Shown piece after piece: positions 1 to 16,007 of a stretch of DNA of 64,000 bases. A model generated the notes under the pieces. It was given only the letters and a program-made list of their open reading frames with translations. It was not told the origin of the DNA and searched no databases. The position numbers were made by a program, and so were the translations under genes. The stretch comes from Bugula neritina. Lineage: Eukaryota; Bryozoa; Gymnolaemata; Cheilostomatida; Bugulidae. Each line of letters begins with the position of its first letter. The first letter of the stretch is position 1. The DNA lies in NCBI GenBank assembly GCA_964035545.1, contig OZ037769.1, positions 3,627,001 through 3,691,000 of the forward strand, given 5' to 3'.

Positions 1-239
1 TACGTTACGGTACTGCAAAGTGTGAGTGAGGGGTAAAGTTTAGCTTGAGCCAGGGGCCATGATGACAATATTTTTGAAGTTACTTTATTCTAAATTTTTA
101 CGAATTTCTACACAATGGAGTCCAACTAACTATTACAGGTTGTATGCGTTGTAGCATGTAATGCATGTAAGTGAGTGATTTTAAAGTAGCTTTCAACTCA
201 AAGTAGGCAAAATAGTTTTATTTGTTATTTCTTTGAGGT

Positions 240-1322
240 CTACATAAATGTAGGCTTGTTCCCCTTCTAACAATTATAACACAAAACTGTAACATGATCA
301 GAGCAAATAGAAACTAAAACAACATACACTATGTAAGCAGAAGTTTGTTGATACAAGGAATAATGAGACATGCTACTCTGTCATGTTACTCTTTTTGATT
401 TTCTATATAGTTGAAGATTCTATGATCAATTTTGAAAAGTAGAATAGATATTTTTATTGAGTATATACAAGAACAGCAGTGACATGCTTATTACTGCTCA
501 GCTGTACTGAATGCATTCAGCTACATGTGACTGAAGGTGATTAGAATATCTATGAAATCATATGTAATTATAGTACAGATAATCTTTTGACTTTGAACTC
601 TTGTGTAAAATTTACACAATTTACCGAATCATCTCTATTTAATAGAGATGATTCAGTATTAACTGATTAAATGTTTTTATTAGCAGCATATGTAGATGTA
701 TGTATATCTATATGGTATAATCTATATGGTATAATCTATATCTATGTGTGTATACCTATGCAGTATGCAGGGAGTAAGATAACTCCTAAGGTACAGATAA
801 GATTGTTAAATTATTTGTTGACATTGTGGCGCATAGTCACGTGATCAGCTGTCTACGCTGATGCAGTTAGCTATAGTCATTAGGTGTGTGCAACTTCAAC
901 AGTGTAGGCAAGTAGCACAATTTCACACAACATACTATAGTTATAACTGGCTGTAGGCTATATATGTATGTTATTTGAAAGAGTGACATATGTCTCTGGT
1001 ACAAAAGACCCAAAAGAAATGTTATTATAATCACTTTGTATTCTTTACAGTAATTATACTAATAAATTATAGTTGTAGTCTATAGTAATTGTAGTAGAAA
1101 TTGACATTAAATTTACACAAAGTTTATCATTTTCAAAAGTGAACTTAAATGTTTATCAGATATTATTGCAGCACCACTTTTGTCTATAGACTATACCACT
1201 ATTTTGCACAGAAATGACAATCCTTAGATATCATAATAACATGATCATGATGTGGGTTCTAAACTTTGATTACACTTTTAAAGTTAGTTAACTTACACCT
1301 GCATTCAAATGTAAAGTTGTCT
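240..1322. repeat. 5' flank of the CD225-WSC duplication unit, copy 1 (upstream of gene A)
   Basis: This stretch aligns with the regions upstream of genes B (9826-10985), C (17640-18795) and D (25150-26320). Shared landmarks include the stretch around 'gaataatgag', the words 'acatgtgactg' and 'gtaagataactcct', and a 'cacgtgatcagct' E-box-like site. This copy is more diverged than the other three and is interrupted at about 1322 by A-specific DNA. No open reading frame in it looks genuine. It is probably the shared promoter-distal region of the family. Confidence 0.75.
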
Positions 1323-1688
1323 TTATACCTCTGCTGAAAAAAGTGCCGAGTTTAAGTTAAAAATGCTTGTCCGGGTACCCCTTTATAGTTTATAGTCAAA
1401 CTGTAACTCGTTGAAATCATATTGATGCGGTTGCTCACTTTCTGAAATTGAAATTTTACTCGCATAATAGCTATTTGATGCCCTTTGTAAACGTCGTGAA
1501 TTAGTGAAGCGCACAGCATAAAAGCGATAATTGAGAAGGCGTAGGCTATATAATTATAACCGTATAAGTACGCTATCTAATCGCCAAAGTAATAACTAAA
1601 TAACGATGTTTACAAGGAGTTATTACTCCTATTCTGAAATTGGCCGATTAAATTATCACGGTACAAATTTTTTTACGAGTGGCTTTTA
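1323..1688. other. A-specific insert, left part, unassigned
   Basis: This DNA, together with 4024-4110, is absent from the matching position upstream of B, C and D, where 'aaatgtaagttgt' runs straight into 'actaatatatctatacag'. It carries the two Harbinger-like elements, which landed inside it. I see no coding potential and no clear terminal repeats of its own. It ends with the TTA target duplication at 1686-1688. Confidence 0.5.
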
Positions 1689-2855
1689 TAGCTTATTCAC
1701 ACACGACAGTTTTTTGTTCGTTGGGTCCGACGAATGCCCAACTAACAAACATCGCACCTCTTTGTCGCAATAGTAGTGTATAGTTGCTTAGCAACAGTGC
1801 TTTTACTAGTAAAGTTGTTACTAGTTAAATTCAACGATAAATAGGTAAAAATTTTGCGTTAATAAAATAATTATTATCAACTATGAAACATTTAAATAAT
1901 GACAAATTTAAAATTTACTAGCTAAACAAAAGCTAAAAATTTAGTAGATTTATGTTTAACAAAAGTTGGACTGTTAGAAGGAAATAAAAATGACACGTGA
2001 AACTGCAATACCATCACCATGTTCGTGTTTTTATATCTAACTCAAACTAATTATTTATTTTTTCATAGCCTTTCATTACTTATTCTACTTATAATTTTAT
2101 TTTTGCTAAATAAGAAATTAAAATGACCTGTTTTATAGTAGTTTCTCTATAAAAGAACTATAGCTAGGACGTTTTAGCTGGAACAATTATGAAATATAAT
2201 AGAAGTTGGTAGTGTCTACTTTAGGTGAAATGATTCAGTTGCATCAGTTTCAATTTAACTACATTTTAACTTTTTTTCAAGTCACTGCTACTCATTATGC
2301 ACATCAACTCAGTTGCCTACGTGTATCTTTGTATTCAGGATCACAAAGATCATACTGATACAGTGCAGCTGGTCAAGCTATGATGATTTCTATAAAAAAA
2401 CGTACTTCCGTCATGAAAACTGCTTGAAATAATTTTAAAATGCTGCTGACTAGCAAAATAATATGCTTCCTACAAATTTGCTCATTTTATTTAATTAGCA
2501 ATTATTATTATTAATATTACTAAAATATTGATTATTTAGTTTAGTTACAATACCGCAATGTTTGCCATGTGCATTATGCCCGCGCTTTTTGCTTTTTTAA
2601 ATAAGCCAATGATGTGCGATCAGATAAAATTCTTCAGCTGAAACCTAGCTGGGTCAGGTTCTAACGAAACTGTGAAAAGTCAATTATGTGATCCAAAACT
2701 AACAAACTTTTCTGCTGTCAGACCAATCAAAGAACGCTAGTTTGGCGCAATTGACGCAAATGTCCGATCACGTGATCCAAAACTAACAAAAATTGTATTC
2801 GTCGTGCCATTTTGGTCCGCTATTCGTCCAATTCGTTGATCGTGTGAACAAGCTA
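1689..2855. mobile_element. Non-autonomous PIF/Harbinger-like DNA transposon, copy 1
   Basis: The element begins 'tagcttattcacacacgac' and ends 'gatcgtgtgaacaagcta', giving terminal inverted repeats of about 14 bp with one mismatch at the right end. TTA flanks it on both sides (1686-1688 and 2856-2858). A 3-bp TWA target duplication is the hallmark of PIF/Harbinger elements. The 1167-bp interior has no transposase frame. It carries two internal repeats of the 'gatcacgtgatccaaaac' type near its right end. It is about the same length as, and very similar to, the copy that follows immediately. Confidence 0.75.
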
Positions 2856-2858
2856 TTA

Positions 2859-4020
2859 TAGCTTATTCACACACGACGTTTTTTGTTCGTTGGGTCTGAC
2901 AAATGCCCAACTAACAAACATCGCACCTCTTTGTTGCGCCAGCATGCAATAGTAGTGTATATAGTTGCTTAGCAACAGTGCTTTTACTAGTAAAGTTGTG
3001 ACTAGTTAAATTTAACGATAACTAAGTAAAAATTATGCGTTAAGAAAATAATTATAATTAAATATGAAACATTTAAATTATGTCAAATTTATTAGCTAAA
3101 CAAAAGCTAAAGATCTAGTAGATTTATGTTTAACAACAGTTGGGCTGTGAAAAGGAAATGAAAATGATCATAAAACTCCAATGCCGTAGTCGTGCTTTTA
3201 TATCAAACTCAAGCTGAATATTTATTTTTTCATAGCCTTTCATTACTTATTCTACTTATATTTTTTATTGTTGCTAAATAAAAAATTAAAATTACCTGTT
3301 TTATAGTAGTTTTTCTATAAAAGAACTATAGCTAAGATGTTTCAGCTGAAACAATTATAAGATAAAATAGAAGTTGGTAGTGTCTACTTTAGGTGAAATG
3401 ATTCAGTTGCATCAGTTTCAATTTAACTACATTTTAACTTGTTTCAAGTCACTGCTACTCATTGTGCACATCGACTCAGTTGCTTACGTGCATCTTTGTA
3501 TTCAGGATCACAAAGATCATACTGATACAGTGCAGCTGGTCAAGCTATGATAATTTCTATAAAAAACGTACTTCCGCTATGAAAACTGCTTGAAATAATT
3601 TTAAGATGCTGCTGACTAGCAAAATAATATGCTTCCTACAAATTTGCTTATTTTAATTAATTATATTTATTATTATTAATATTACTAAAATATTGATTAT
3701 TTAATTTAGTTACAATGCCGCAATGTTTGCCATGTGAATTATGCCCGCGCTCTTTGCTTTTTTAAATAGGCCAATGATGTGCAATCAGATAAAATTCGTC
3801 AGCTGAAACCTTGCTGGGTCAGGTTCCAACGAAACTGTGAAAAGTGGATCACGTGATCCAAAACGAACAAACTTTTCTGCTGTCAGACCAATCAAAGAAC
3901 ACTAGTTTAGCGCATTTGACGCAATTGTCCGATCACGTAATCCAAAACTAACAAAATTTGTATTCGTTGTGCCATTTTGGTTCGCTATTCGTCCAATTCG
4001 TTGATCGTGTGAATAAGCTA
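2859..4020. mobile_element. Non-autonomous PIF/Harbinger-like DNA transposon, copy 2
   Basis: This is the second head-to-tail copy, 1162 bp, with ends 'tagcttattcacacacgac' and 'gatcgtgtgaataagcta'. Here the right inverted repeat matches the first 14 bases perfectly. TTA follows at 4021-4023. The TTA at 2856-2858 is shared with copy 1, so the structure is TTA-element-TTA-element-TTA. No coding capacity is seen, so movement would need a transposase made elsewhere. Confidence 0.75.
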
Positions 4021-4090
4021 TTACGATGCAATGTAACTCGGAGAAATTTCAACCCGGCCAAATTGAAGTTCTGACCGAAAATCGTGAAGG

Positions 4091-4098
4091 TATAAAAG
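4091..4098 (+). promoter_or_regulatory. TATA box candidate of gene A, brought by insertion
   Basis: A canonical 'tataaaag' lies 104 bp upstream of the gene A ATG, in the right-hand part of the A-specific insert (4024-4110). B, C and D have no such box at this distance; their nearest equivalents are weak 'catataaac' sequences. It may therefore have changed how copy A is expressed. This is a sequence call only. Confidence 0.4.
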
Positions 4099-4494
4099 CA
4101 ACTTTAGTTGTACCAACATATCTATACAGTTTTATGTTCAGCATATAAACTGTGTTAAAGAATTACAAACAGCTGCAGCTCTTTATCAATGTTTTCCAGC
4201 AATGTCTGAAAAGAATCAGTACAACACTGACCTTCCCCCTTCTTATGAGGTCAGTTCTGGATTCTCCCAGAATGCTTATGCCACACCAGGCTCTGTACAA
4301 GCTGGTTATGCCCCGCCAGGCTCTGTACAGGCTGGTTATGCTTCAGTTGGATATTCCTCCGCCTCTGGTCATGTGACTACTCCGCCCACTTCATTTCCGG
4401 CATGTTCTCCGCGGGTAGGGATGACTCATCAGCCAGGAGGGCCCTTGCCAGAGGTGAGCTAATATATGATATACATTGCATGCTGATGTTGATA

Positions 4495-4709
4495 AGGAAA
4501 CAGCTGCCGTATAGGGATTAAAGCTTTAGCTTAGCGAACATGAAGTCATGGGTTTGATCCCCAGTAAAGGCCATTGGTGATTTTATAAGAGCATTCAGTT
4601 ATAATTGCTCTTGTGTCACATATGAATGAGTCCTTAGCTTGCTATAAAAATAACCTTTTTCATCAAGGGTTCTTCACGGGATAGTGATGGTAAACTCATG
4701 AGAGTTTTT
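4495..4709 (+). mobile_element. tRNA-derived SINE in intron 1 of gene A
   Basis: The head has A-box-like 'agggattaaagc' and B-box-like 'gggtttgatcc' sequences at tRNA spacing. The body 'agttataattgctcttgtg' and the 3' end 'taaactcatgagag' match the better-preserved SINEs at 28551-28773 and 39600-39821, which lie on the other strand. The same insertion sits in intron 1 of B and C, so it predates the A-B-C duplications. Confidence 0.7.
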
Positions 4710-4852
4710 AATATCTTGACCTTGACCGGCGAGACTCATTTCGTATTACAGAAAACATGCAAATAAAGCAATGGGTATTAAACATTGTTTATTTTTTGGG
4801 GTTTTTATTTTGTAAAAATAATACTTTAAGATACAGTCTTCTGCAAAACTCA

Positions 4853-4914
4853 GCATTTTTTATTGATTTCAGAATAAGTACCATAGTACTTATTCTAAAA
4901 TCAATAAAAAATGC
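4853..4914. repeat. 29-bp inverted repeat unique to gene A intron 1
   Basis: Arms 4853-4881 and 4886-4914 are complementary at 28 of 29 positions, around the loop 'cata'. In B and C only the left arm exists, followed directly by 'catgcagctttg'. The right arm is therefore a new inverted copy in A, as expected from strand switching during repair. The DNA can form a strong hairpin. Confidence 0.8.
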
Positions 4915-6465
4915 ATGCAGTCTTGAAAAACATATTACATCAGTTTATTATTGTAAATATGGAAAATCTAAAGCTATATACAATAAGATACCTCTAAAAT
5001 TACATTTGATATAATAGTTATATAGTATGGTAGGAGGCTACAAAGCCACTGAAACAGAGTTGGTGATATGACATATAAACATGGAATGAAAATTATTGAT
5101 TACAAGTAATAAAACTCTCGATATGGATATAATTTTACAAAGAATATATGTTTGTAAAATATTTATATTGTATAAGTATACAAATTTTAGTATAAATCCG
5201 TTTAATGAAAACAATTGCTAAAGGTAATTATAGAAAATAGACTGCAGTTGGCCGTGACTTTGATAATCAATAAAATGCTAGCAGTTAACTATAGCAGTTT
5301 ACTACAACACATGCTAAAGGAATACAGGTTTGGGCTATGTAAACAGTTGAAGCAGATAAAACTAAGCCAGTGTTTGCACTCTGGTTGAAATGAATAATAG
5401 GCACTGCTAAATTATTCATCAAAATAATTATTATGCTGTTGACATATAAAACGCTCAATACATTATGAACACTCTTTATTGAAAACTAAAAAAATTTTTC
5501 TTTTTCTATTTTAAGGCATATCAGAAAATGGCCCAGTGCTGGTTTATTACTGCCATTGTTACCTGCGTATTCTTCTTTCCTCTTGGGATTCCAGCAGCAA
5601 TATTTTGCCACAAAGCAAAGAAAGCAGCGGAAAGAGGAGACAACTTTGAATATCTCAAGTACCTAAAGATTGGTAGAGGTCTGGCAGGAGCTGGTATTGG
5701 TTTATCCATAGCTGTTATAATAAACTTATCAGTTCAAGTGAGTGTCAATAATAGCTTTAATATGAGTGTATGTTTATTAAATGGCTGAAGCTATCTCTCT
5801 CTATCACTATATTATATGTAACTCTCTATGTACAAACACAAACACGCACACACACGTATATATGAATTTTTTAACATGTAGCTTCCACTTAGACTTGGCG
5901 GTTGAGAAAAAGCCATTAAAGCTCCTGATGGGTTGGATGAATACTATGCACCTGCAACTGAAACAAAATGGAACAGTGAGTGTTTATACTGACATTATAG
6001 AGATACAATCTTTATTGGTCAATCTCTTCATCCAGCTATATTATATCTTGTTTAACCAGTCAGCAAATCGTCAGATTGGCTTATTATTAATGGCATGACA
6101 GTGTGCTTATCAAGAATGTCACGATTCTGTGATGTCATAGCATAATGTGTGTCACTACCAGTTGCATGGCTGAGAAAGTGTGCCTAAAGCTTCTGCAAGA
6201 GTACCAAATTTAAGCAAATGTGTAAAATAGGTCTCAGGTGATGTGATAATGAGTCAGAAGGTGTCCATGTTTTACCTATATACTTCACAGAATATTTCTT
6301 GAAGAACTGTATTAGAAATTGCTTTATGTTGCTTTGTAGATATGAAAACTTATGTTGGCTGTTTTTACAACTCTCCAAAGCTGTTTAGCAAGTCCCCAGT
6401 AACCTTAGTAGAATAATCTGTATATACTCGTTTCTATCAAATTGTTTTTTTAAATTATAGAGGTT

Positions 6466-8064
6466 TTGTGCCAGTTTAAATGTCAAAGCTACTTTAAAAT
6501 CTATTTATATAACGTTTTAATTTAATATATTTTTCTACATCAAATGTTTGTTTACTTTAAAATAGTAAAATATACAATAACAGTTAGCAAAGTCAGTTTG
6601 CTTTATCTTTATAAACATAATTGTGCTGCAGCGCATTATAAACAAAAACAAAGTTAGCTTTTCTAGCAAATCTAACATATTAAAAGAACTTTATGATTGA
6701 GTATTTGCTATGAATTAGCTATGTTCCAAACAGAATACTGGTTTTACTTGTATATAATATAATTCTTTCTCATTAAAGCATTTGCTGTGATAGCAATCCT
6801 CACATGCGGCACCTTCATTTTTTACCTCTCAATTAATACTTTACTCTGCAATTGAAAACTCTACTGCTTTAGAAGCTTTGAAATTCTGCAGTAGGCAATG
6901 TTTTAAAATAATATACTGTGCCATTAAACTTAAATAATGTATTTTGTATATTCATAATAGTATTTCTTTAACATAATAATGATAATAAATTTGATAGTGC
7001 CAACACATGCATATAATTATAAATCTTTTGTTTGCAAAACAAAAAAAATTAAAAAATCTATTTGCAGCAAAAAAATCAAAATCAGCTTTGATCTCCACAA
7101 TTTAAAAATATTCAGTATTTCAAAATAATGCTTTAAAATATTATTGTATACAAAAATAATATTTCTCAAACCTGTTAAATGCTAATTTTCAGAATCCTTT
7201 CCCCATTATTAGTAAATTCACCAAAGTGAACAAAGTACAGAAGCAATAGAGATTTTTGTAAAATTAAACAAGGGTTGAGAGATTTTGCACCTGAAGCAAA
7301 TTATAGTCGGTGTAATAACAGAGAAGTTCTTAATTATTACATAACATCAGCAAAAAATCTGAGAAGTAATTGATGAATCACCACAAAATTGTTTAAAGTG
7401 TATGCAAGCCTGTGTTAGAGAAATGTATATATAAACTTAGTTAATTAAGTGCAGCTTTTCTTATAACATCTATATATTGCTATTATAATGATCAGCATGC
7501 GTGCTTATATACCTATTTTTTAAGCTGTGAGTAATTTATTCTGACTAAATTTAAGCAAGTATGAAATAATTTATAGAAATGCATTAAAATATTTTTATTT
7601 TTGCTAAATATATTTTGGTTTATGTAATATTTTCAATACCAAGTGCAGATAAAATAGGTATTATACATTGCTAGATATCTTTTATTGAGAATATGAGTGC
7701 CGTATTATTGCTAACCATGTATTAAAAGTTCTTAAATCATTATCAAATTGTGAAAATTCTTGACTTTCTGAGCATACAGCCAAGTCTAACAAATTATTTA
7801 GAGCTGCTAAAAGCTACCCTTCAATTATCAAAATAGTTCATACTGCTCTTGCTGCCAGCTGCATGCAGTCTTTGTATAGAAATAGTAAGTGTTTTAGAAA
7901 TTTACTCACCATTTTTAAAAAAGCACATGATAGAATAAAAACATCAATATAAAATACTCATTGGATGTTAAATTATATACTTTATAACTATAACGTTCAT
8001 TTTAAATCCGGCGTCTTGCTATACTCAAATAAGTTTTAGTTGGAATTCACACTGCAGTTATATA
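6466..8064. repeat. 3' flank of duplication unit, copy A
   Basis: It is nearly identical to 16025-17643 downstream of gene B and clearly related to 23600-25150 downstream of gene C. It contains former 3' UTR and intergenic DNA, and no convincing gene. The A and B flanks differ at few positions while C differs much more, so A and B are the youngest pair on this side. Confidence 0.8.
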
Positions 8065-9817
8065 CAGGGATGTAGTGGTAAAAATATTCATGGCCATACT
8101 CTCAGGCCAGGGGGCCGCCCAGGCCCCCGGCGGGGTCCGGGGCAGCGCCCCGGCCGCCGAAGCCCTTCTGATGTAAATTTATGCAATTCAAAGCCATTGT
8201 GAATTATAATTCTTCTGAAAAAAATCTGTGTTGAAATGTGCACCTTGCTATTATTTTCATGCCATACCAGCTACACGACGTCTGTGCATTGCTGCAAACT
8301 ATATAAATATTCAGTATTGTGCCATACCTGTTGACTGTAATTTTAAATGTAGTCTTACTCAACTGACACTAAGTCCAACCTGTACAGAAATATTGCTGAA
8401 GATCTCAAAAAAATGGGAGGATAGAGGCAGGTAACAAGTGCTCTCCAAATGCAACCTGATTACTTCAAATATTTAATACACTGACGTGGACAGAAAAAGA
8501 ATTATTTATCAGAACAGAGGAAGATTGCAAATCAGAAAAAGCAATTTGAATTGATATCTCATTGGCAAGCAGAAATTGGTAGAAAACCTATTTGGAGTTT
8601 ATTAGAGCACTAGTCTAATCCATAGGGAGATACCACCACACCTCCTTGCACACAATAAAACACACCAAAGAAGAGTATGTTAACTTGGTTTTAAAGTAAA
8701 ACCCCTGAGCTTCCACTAGACACATCAAAGAAATATACCCCAAAAGAACAAATTTGTCAGGTTTAATATGTGTTAGCCTAGATTCTAGAAGATGATTAAA
8801 TGTAAAGCCAGACGTTAGTACAACCAGACATAAAAGGTTACTTATGGCGGTATACAGTTTGCAAAAAAAATCATTAACATGAACATGCAATAACGCTGCT
8901 AGGTTTTTGACCAAAATGTGGATATAGTACCTGTAGACCTCAGTGATAAATTTTCATTAACCTCTCCTACACACCTGGTACTGTTTCCTGAAGACATTTT
9001 GATTTTATTTCTGGATTTCATGTTGGTTTTTTTCCAAATTTCATTGCTTATTGACAAAATGCAAGTCCACACAAGATAGCTAAGGGCAACTTTCTAGCTG
9101 TCACTGCCTTGCTGAGGCCACATTAATTATTAGTATATTATAAGAATTCAATCCCGCAAAATAAAATCATATACTTAATTGTGCTAGAAAGCCTAGAATT
9201 AAAATTTTAGATCTTCCTCAGAGCACCTGCATTTTCGAGTTTTCAATTTTTTTATTGCAAAGTTGTAGACAAAAATCTACTCATTTTTAGCCAATTTTAC
9301 TTGAGAAGTTTATTTTTCAATCCCTGCCAAATATCTCAGCAGGAAAGCATGGTATTCCAATAAAACCAACACTGTCGGAAACCTGAGAAATTTATGCATA
9401 GCATGTATTTTTATCTTTTCAATAGCCTTCATAGATTTTCTACAAATTAGTGATTTATACACTGAAAATGAAAATTTTTTCCTTAGTAATCACCAATGCA
9501 CAGCACTTCGCGCTTCAATGAACATGGAGAGATGAGAAGATGGAATGTTGATAGCTGCATATTATTCATAGTGTAATCTCAAGCTAAACAATCACAAGTA
9601 GGCAACACGCATGCCACCCACATAGCATTAACATAACAAGAACCTAAACTAGATTGTGAGCGAAATTTATGATAATATTCTCAGTGAGGATGCCCTAACT
9701 ATCCTGTGCACTAATCATCTTTCAAAAATATGCCCATACGGGCGTATGGCCAAGAACAGCCTATTTTCTTCTAGGCCATACGGCGTATGGGACCGTATGG
9801 GTACCACTACATCCCTG
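8065..9817. mobile_element. hAT-like DNA transposon with 8-bp target duplication
   Basis: It has perfect 16-bp terminal inverted repeats: 'cagggatgtagtggta' at 8065-8080 and its complement at 9802-9817. The 8-bp duplication 'gttatata' occurs at 8057-8064 and 9818-9825. The sister position after gene B (around 17634) has a single 'gttatata', which is the empty site. An 8-bp duplication and a CAGGG-type end are typical of hAT elements. The interior (1753 bp) has a very GC-rich subterminal patch at 8104-8163 and no intact transposase. Small frames at 8228-8434 (+) and 8615-8914 (-) are not recognisable as one. It is probably non-autonomous or decayed. Confidence 0.85.
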
Positions 9818-9825
9818 GTTATATA

Positions 9826-10985
9826 ACTTAAGGAAACTTACTTTTTGTTTCAGTCAGAACATTAGTGGGTTAATAATATTTCAAACTATAACGAAATACA
9901 TTATAATTACAGTCTGTCTCAAAAACTAAAACTGTAATAATGTAATCATAAGAAATAGAAACCAAAACAAGATATGCCAACAGAATAATATTGTTCCAAA
10001 GAATAATGAGGCAAAGCATGCTACTCTGTAATAATAATCTGCTTTGAATTTATGATTGGATATTATATAATCAATTTTGGAAAAAGTATAATGACTATTG
10101 CAACAAGTATAGATTAGATATATGGAAAACAACAACAGTTATATTGACACGTTTATTATACTCAGCCGCACTGAATACATTCAGCTACATGTGACTGCAA
10201 GTGATTAGAATATCTATGAAATCATATCGTAATTTTAATACAGATATTCTATTGATTTTTAACTCTTGTGTAAATAGAGATGATTCAGTGTTAACTGATT
10301 AAAATATCTTTAATATAAGATATGCAGACATATGTATGTATAATGTCCTATGTGGTATAAGCTATAATTATATAGGTAGGCCTATATATTATGTCTAATT
10401 GGTATAAAGCTATAAGCTATGTCTATGTGTGTGTATGTCTATGGTATGCAGAGAGTAAGATAACTCCTGAATCACAGATAAGATAAATATATTATAGTTG
10501 TTGACATTGTGGCATAATCACGTGATCAGCTCTCTATATTGCACTGATGCAGTTAGCTATAGTTATTAGGTCGGTGATTCCTCAACAGTGTGGGTAAGTA
10601 ATGCAATTTCACATAAAATAGTTATAACAGGCTATATAATATTTATGTTATATAATAGAGTGACAAATATCACTGATAAACATGACACAAAAATAATGTT
10701 GTTAAAATCACTTTTTTTACAATAATTATAGTTATAGTTTCTAGTAACTAGAATACATAGATTCATACTATTAAAATGTTTAAATAGAGTACATCATTTT
10801 CAAATGTGAATTTACATGTTCTTCAGGTAGTTGCAGCAATCCTTTCTTTCTACCACTAATTTTACACAGAAATATCAATCCTTAGACACTATAATGCATA
10901 ATAACTCGATGTAGGTGCTAATGTTTTGTTACACTTTTAAAGTTATAAGTTAAGTTACATCTGCATGCAAATGTAAGTTGTACTA
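9826..10985. repeat. 5' flank of duplication unit, copy 2 (upstream of gene B)
   Basis: It is collinear with 17640-18795 and 25150-26320. No gene is supported here; a 69-codon frame on the minus strand (9926-10135) recurs in copy 3 only because the DNA is duplicated. It includes 'cacgtgatcagct' and the sequence leading into the family promoter, ending with 'ctatacagttttatgttcag' just upstream of gene B. Confidence 0.75.
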
Positions 10986-11071
10986 ATATATCTATACAGT
11001 TTTATGTTCAGCATATAAACTGTGTTGAAGAATTACAAACAGCTGCAGCTCCTTATCAATGTTTTCCAGCA

Positions 11072-16007
<4,936 letters not shown>

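Larger units (their letters stand above)
4202..6465 (+). pseudogene. Gene A: broken CD225-WSC paralogue
   Basis: Exons by comparison with B and C are 4202-4453, 5516-5737, 5882-5975 and 6340 to about 6440. Exons 1 and 2 are intact and encode the PPSY-containing N-terminus, the GSVQAGY repeats and the whole CD225 domain. Exon 3 carries an in-frame TGA at 5903-5905 where B and C have CGA. Exon 4 has TAA where they have TCA, followed by a frame change. The sequence then jumps at about 6440-6465 from the end of exon 4 to what is 3' UTR in B (around 16025), removing exons 5-7. If transcribed and spliced, the product would be 165 aa: the N-terminus and CD225 domain with no WSC domain. That resembles an ordinary dispanin, so residual function cannot be excluded. 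All remaining splice sites look usable. Confidence 0.85.

Noticed and set aside
4757-5014. 85-codon frame in intron 1 of copy A
   Set aside because: It runs through the new inverted repeat and is not conserved in the sister introns of B and C.
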